9,177 bases of DNA, taken from an uncultured Eubacteriales bacterium. GTDB taxonomy: Bacteria > Bacillota > Clostridia > Peptostreptococcales > Anaerovoracaceae. Under the pieces are notes generated by a model. The model made no database searches. It was not told the DNA's origin and saw only the letters and a list, made by a program, of their open reading frames with translations. Position 1 is the first letter of the stretch, and the number at the start of each line of letters is the position of its first letter. A program made the translations under genes and the position numbers. The stretch lies in NCBI GenBank assembly GCA_902793875.1, contig CADBFL010000060.1, forward strand, positions 1 to 9,177. The letters run 5' to 3'. Shown here one piece after another: positions 6,316-9,177 of this stretch.

Positions 6316-6944
6316 CGCGGTATCCACATCTCATCCTCGTTCATATCTGCCATTATCCTTTCTTCCTGCTCTCCGTGAGATTCGTCTCCCTCGACAAACC
6401 ATCTGTACTTTTCTTCGTTATAGTCAAAGGCACTCATGACCCGGGATGTTTCTATCATTCCTTCCAGCATCTTTCTTATTTCGCTGTTTTCAGCCCTTTT
6501 GTCCCGGGACAGGTAAATACCATAGCTGCTGTACGGATAGATCAGAGGGTCTCTTGTCATCATAGCTTTCACCGGATTGAGGTGTATATATCTGCTCACC
6601 TCCAGAAAGTATGCTGCATCCTCGATGACAGACGCCTTATACCTTCCTTCGAATACATGACCGGTGAGCGAATACTTCCAGTTGTAAAACGATGCGTATT
6701 CTCCAAGCACCCGGCCCATTACTTCGCCCGGAGGAGCATCTGCTGTTTCCATTTCCAGATGGAAGTGGTTCGTCATCAGGCAGACAGCATGCAGTTTGCA
6801 TGAATGCTTTTCAGTAAATGTTTTCAGACGTTCAAGAAAATACCGGTGATCCTTATCGTCTCTGAAAATCTCGGCTTTTCTGTTTCCGCGGCTCATTATA
6901 TGGTAGACCGCCCCCGGGTACCATATGCGTTGTTTTCTTGGCAT
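6294..6944 (-). CDS. REP-associated tyrosine transposase (RAYT, Y1/HUH family)
   Basis: 216-residue single-strand-DNA transposase of the IS200-like Y1 superfamily (PF01797), RAYT branch. It begins MPRKQRIWYPGAVYHIMSRGNRKAEIF, typical of RAYTs. The HUH metal site is H60-F-H62 within LMTNHFHLEME, and the tyrosine helix contains AYFLEVSRYIHLNPVKA (111-127), with Y119 the likely nucleophile. The ATG at 6944 is chosen over the longer frame from 7040: GAGGGGG lies about 8 bases upstream, and a strong promoter (TTGACA at 7007-7012, TACAAT at 6985-6990) lies inside the longer version. The last seven residues (RNGACPR) and the TAG stop are read from a REP hairpin, and the 3' end overlaps the convergent HTH gene by 4 bases. 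Flanking REP pairs at 6265-6315 and 7327-7377 are its probable substrates. The gene looks intact. Confidence 0.9.
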   Translation of the reverse strand: MPRKQRIWYPGAVYHIMSRGNRKAEIFRDDKDHRYFLERLKTFTEKHSCKLHAVCLMTNHFHLEMETADAPPGEVMGRVLGEYASFYNWKYSLTGHVFEGRYKASVIEDAAYFLEVSRYIHLNPVKAMMTRDPLIYPYSSYGIYLSRDKRAENSEIRKMLEGMIETSRVMSAFDYNEEKYRWFVEGDESHGEQEERIMADMNEDEMWIPRNGACPR

Positions 6945-6984
6945 CCTCTCATCCCCCTCATCTTTCTTCCTATGTGTTTTACCA

Positions 6985-7012
6985 ATTGTATCTGCTGTTT
7001 GAATTCTGTCAA
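6985..7012 (-). promoter_or_regulatory. Promoter of the RAYT gene
   Basis: On the minus strand, the perfect -35 TTGACA (7012-7007) and TACAAT (6990-6985) are separated by 16 bases. The start would fall near 6978, about 34 bases before the ATG at 6944. Its location rules out the longer N-terminal reading of the transposase. Confidence 0.65.
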
Positions 7013-7249
7013 CAGCCTGCAATGACTGTATCAGCGGCATGTACGCTCTGAAAACGCATTTGAGGGGATCTGCTGTTTGTTTCCGGTGAAAAAATGGCGG
7101 ATTTCATGTATTGTGAAGTTTTTCTGAATTCTTTGCTGAGATCAGACGGGATGGTCGCAGCCGCAGCTGTGGAGGCTGTGGGTAAGCGGCACATCCGGGC
7201 CTGTTGCGGGACGGTGGAAAAGGCTGTGGACACCGCGATGCAGCAGGAC
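7013..7249. other. Non-coding stretch between RAYT promoter and terminator
   Basis: Part of the roughly 420-base gap between the RAYT start and the cdaR stop. Short open frames exist on both strands, but none has family features I recognise. A 12-base direct repeat, ATCTGCTGTTTG, occurs at 7068-7079 and in the RAYT promoter spacer at 6990-7001. GCTGTGG recurs several times between 7165 and 7230. No RNA gene was recognised. Confidence 0.4.
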
Positions 7250-7288
7250 AAAAAACGCGGTGCCCATGGTCTTTTCCATGGGACCGCG
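7250..7288 (-). terminator. Intrinsic terminator of the cdaA-cdaR operon
   Basis: On the minus strand a 13-bp stem (arms 7276-7288 and 7256-7269, with one bulged base at 7262) closes a 6-base loop and is followed directly by six U residues (A-run at 7250-7255 on the plus strand). This is a classic rho-independent terminator. It lies about 75 bases after the cdaR stop, beyond two REP hairpins. It could alternatively have arrived with the RAYT element. Confidence 0.85.
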
Positions 7289-7326
7289 CCGCTTATCCAT
7301 AACTCCATCAGCCGGGTTAAAGATAT

Positions 7327-7349
7327 CTAACGGGGACAGGCCCCGTTAG
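7327..7349 (+). repeat. REP hairpin copy C
   Basis: Arms CTAACGGGG (7327-7335) and CCCCGTTAG (7341-7349), loop ACAGG; same orientation and core as copy B. Together with copy D it bounds the transposase region on the right. Confidence 0.85.
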
Positions 7350-7356
7350 AGACGTT

Positions 7357-7377
7357 TAACGGGGTCAGGCCCCGTCA
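7357..7377 (+). repeat. REP hairpin copy D (diverged)
   Basis: Arms TAACGGGG (7357-7364) and CCCCGTCA (7370-7377), loop TCAGG; one arm base has changed (T to C at 7376) and the loop differs from copy C. On the minus strand it encodes the final Asp-Gly-Ala region and the TGA stop (7367-7365) of cdaR. Confidence 0.8.
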
Positions 7378-8318
7378 GAGGTGTCTTCCTCTTCTTTTTC
7401 GGTGACTGTCACTCTGATCTTCTGGTTTTTTGATCTGTCCGCGACATACACTCCTTCAGGCAGATTGTATTCGAGCGGCAGCTCCGTATCTTCGTAGACC
7501 CCGCTGATATCCACCTCGTAGGCTCTGACAGTTCCGATCTTGTCGATCTCTTCCTGCGGGCCTTTTATAGTCACCTGATCAGGGACGGTGTATTCCCTTT
7601 CATAATAGTCATCCTGCGTGTTCTTCACCGGCACGCTCAGATCGACCGTCTTGGTGAAGCCCGTGCACGCGTCAAGCGAGATCTCTTCAGGATATATCAG
7701 AACGTGAGGGATCACATTGCCCTCCCTGTCGAGAGCCACGAGATCCACAGTATAGCTCTTGACGGTATCGCCCACTTCATCATAGTCGAGCATGGCCGCG
7801 ACCTTGTCCACCCCCTTGAGGCGGTCCTGGGTGCAGATCACCTCGGCCTCGGTGTTGCTGAGATCGAAGGTGATGAGCTCGGCATTCTCGTCTTCGGCCT
7901 CCCTGTACATCACCTTTATCTCACGGGTGTCTCTCTTGGCCCTGCCCACGCTCACATCAGCGACGGACTTGTCCGCCTTGAGCACGGTAGTTCCCTCAGG
8001 CCCGCTTATCCTGAGTTCGACCCTGTTGTCGCCCGCGACGCACTCGCTCAGATCGGCGATGACCGATATGTCCTCAGCGCTGATCCTTCCGGCGTCTACG
8101 CGCTTCTGACTGAGCGTCACGGTCAGACCCTCGACATTCGTTCCGGCGACGGCAAGCCCTCTTTCAGCCAGCGCCGCTTCGCCTGTGAAATTCACGGGGA
8201 CATCGCTGTAGGTGATGTCGGTCATCGGATCATAATTGATGATGACGAACACCCACGCCGCGACAGCTACCGCTACAGCCAGCACCATATTCAAGATCTT
8301 ACGGCCTCTGGGTGTCAC
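7365..8318 (-). CDS. cdaR: CdaR/YbbR-domain regulator of diadenylate cyclase
   Basis: 317-residue membrane-anchored protein with extracytoplasmic YbbR domains; in Bacillota it binds CdaA and modulates c-di-AMP synthesis. A basic start (MTPRGRKILN) precedes one transmembrane helix (about 11-28, MVLAVAVAVAAWVFVIIN). The beta-rich remainder contains three or so YbbR-like repeats, seen as the recurring 'Y.DVPVNF', 'KVMYREAE', 'DLSVPVKN' and 'YEVDISGVYEDTELPLE' elements. The C-terminal tail is acidic (EKEEED). The start is a GTG at 8318 overlapping the cdaA stop (GTGA, 4-base overlap) with GGAG 5 bases before it; an in-frame ATG ten codons later would remove the basic flank of the helix. The final codons (Asp-Gly-Ala) and the TGA stop fall inside REP copy D. 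An intrinsic terminator follows about 75 bases later. Confidence 0.92.
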   Translation of the reverse strand: MTPRGRKILNMVLAVAVAVAAWVFVIINYDPMTDITYSDVPVNFTGEAALAERGLAVAGTNVEGLTVTLSQKRVDAGRISAEDISVIADLSECVAGDNRVELRISGPEGTTVLKADKSVADVSVGRAKRDTREIKVMYREAEDENAELITFDLSNTEAEVICTQDRLKGVDKVAAMLDYDEVGDTVKSYTVDLVALDREGNVIPHVLIYPEEISLDACTGFTKTVDLSVPVKNTQDDYYEREYTVPDQVTIKGPQEEIDKIGTVRAYEVDISGVYEDTELPLEYNLPEGVYVADRSKNQKIRVTVTEKEEEDTSDGA

Positions 8319-9151
8319 TTCTTCTCCGCTCCTTTCCGCACTTTGAACCTCGAGAGCAGACCGCGGTCTTCATCCGGTCTGATATATATGTCGAGCAGCA
8401 TCTTCTCGAGTGACTTGAGATCGAGGAACCTGCTCAGCTCGCCGTTTCTTGCGACAGAGATCGCCCCCGTCTCTTCCGATACGATGATTATGAAGGCATC
8501 CGACACTTCGCTGAGTCCCAGACCCGCTCTGTGCCTCGTGCCGAGATTCTTGCCGATGTCCTGACGGCTTGTCAGAGGCAGCACGCAGCTTGCCGCGTAG
8601 ACCTTGTTGCCCCTTATGATGACGGCTCCGTCGTGCAGCGGCGATCCCTCGTAAAAGAGGTTTCCGAGGAGTCTTACCGACATGTCTCCGTCTATGACCA
8701 CGCCGGTCTCGATGATGTCCGCCAGCGTAGTCTCCTGCTCGATCGCGATGAGAGCTCCGGTGCGCGTCGATGAAAAGTCATCTACCGCATCGACCAGTAT
8801 GTGCACGGTCGCGTAGCTCTCCTCCTTGCTCAGGTCCCTGAAGGTGCCTGTGATGAAGCCCCTCCTTCCGAGCTGCTCAAGAGCGCGCCGTATCTCAGGC
8901 TGGAACACGATCACCACCGCGATGAGTCCTACAGTGACCAGTCTCGTCAGGAGCCAGTTCAGAAGGCTCAGATCGAGGACCTCGGACGCGATGAACGCAG
9001 CGACAATCAAAAGGATTCCCCTGAACAGCTGCTGCGCCCTCGTTTCCTTGATGAACTCAAGCAGCTTGTACAGGAGGAATGCAACGATGATGATATCCAG
9101 GATATCCGTCACCCTGATGCTGATAAGGATCCCCATCAGATCTTCGAGCAT
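8315..9151 (-). CDS. cdaA: Diadenylate cyclase CdaA (c-di-AMP synthase)
   Basis: Makes cyclic di-AMP from two ATP at the membrane; c-di-AMP controls potassium and osmolyte transport and wall homeostasis. The N-terminal 85 residues hold three transmembrane helices (about 15-33, 42-59 and 66-84). The DAC domain follows, with DGA at 174-176 (in SPLHDGAVII) and RHR at 206-208 (in LGTRHRAGLGLSE), the two catalytic/ATP-binding motifs. Length 278 is normal for CdaA. The ATG at 9151 has AAGGAAGG six or so bases upstream; an internal ATG at codon 6 is possible but lacks a comparable site. Its stop overlaps the cdaR GTG by 4 bases. The promoter lies beyond the right end of the window or in its last 26 bases. 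Confidence 0.96.
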   Translation of the reverse strand: MLEDLMGILISIRVTDILDIIIVAFLLYKLLEFIKETRAQQLFRGILLIVAAFIASEVLDLSLLNWLLTRLVTVGLIAVVIVFQPEIRRALEQLGRRGFITGTFRDLSKEESYATVHILVDAVDDFSSTRTGALIAIEQETTLADIIETGVVIDGDMSVRLLGNLFYEGSPLHDGAVIIRGNKVYAASCVLPLTSRQDIGKNLGTRHRAGLGLSEVSDAFIIIVSEETGAISVARNGELSRFLDLKSLEKMLLDIYIRPDEDRGLLSRFKVRKGAEKK

Positions 9152-9177
9152 TTAAATCCTTCCTTTTGATGTTCTTC

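Noticed and set aside
6945..7040. 32-residue N-terminal extension of the RAYT
   Set aside because: It contains the transposase promoter; the family start MPRKQRIWYPG has its own ribosome binding site.
7009..7308. Minus-strand 99-codon open frame opposite the same gap
   Set aside because: It covers the RAYT -35 region and the terminator stem and has an implausible composition.
7094..7330. Plus-strand 78-codon open frame in the gap before cdaR, ending on the TAA of REP copy C
   Set aside because: It runs through the cdaR terminator hairpin, has no recognisable family features, and owes its end to the REP. A weak GGTGA before the ATG leaves a small chance that it is real.
6265..7377. CRISPR array from the repeated palindromes
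   Set aside because: There are only four copies, in two pairs about 1 kb apart, with no regular spacers and no cas genes; they are REP hairpins.

Overview
The window looks like chromosome from a Bacillota anaerobe, probably in Clostridia. The reasons are the clostridial-type glutamyl-tRNA synthetase with an N-terminal extension, the CdaA/CdaR pair, a CofE-like protein next to gltX, consensus Shine-Dalgarno sites (GGAG, AGGAGG) and sigma-A-type promoters. By eye the base composition is fairly GC-rich for that group. The genus cannot be named from this sequence.

Layout from left to right. Positions 1-4728 hold a five-gene minus-strand operon read right to left: nagB, glmM, a left-handed beta-helix acetyltransferase, a CofE-like ligase, and the first 183 codons of gltX, which runs off the window. 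nagB/glmM overlap by one base (TAATG), and the CofE-like gene and gltX are 9 bases apart. A good minus-strand promoter lies at 4807-4836. Positions 4850-6297 hold a plus-strand two-gene module: a DUF3990-type, possibly ADP-ribosyltransferase-like protein and an XRE-type HTH partner. The two genes overlap by 20 bases. Their promoter carries a perfect 20-bp palindrome that fills its spacer and overlaps the -10. Positions 6265-7377 hold a REP-associated tyrosine transposase (RAYT, Y1/HUH family) flanked on each side by a pair of small GGGG/CCCC hairpins (REP sequences). Positions 7250-7288 form a minus-strand intrinsic terminator. Positions 7365-9151 hold cdaR and cdaA on the minus strand, overlapping by 4 bases.

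How it fits together. cdaA-cdaR-glmM is a classic contiguous operon in many Bacillota, linking c-di-AMP synthesis with amino-sugar/peptidoglycan precursor supply. Here all three genes remain in the same order and orientation. However, a roughly 2.5-kb accessory block (REP/RAYT plus the DUF3990-HTH module) and a terminator now separate cdaAR from glmM, and nagB stands in front of glmM with its own promoter. NagB, GlmM and the GlmU-C-like acetyltransferase could together convert fructose-6-P to GlcNAc-1-P; the uridylyltransferase step is not encoded in the window.

The main surprises are: REP hairpins that contain the stop codons of three genes (HTH partner, RAYT and cdaR); an apparent one-base deletion that scrambles the last residues of the HTH protein just before the REP; and the palindrome in the toxin-antitoxin-like promoter.
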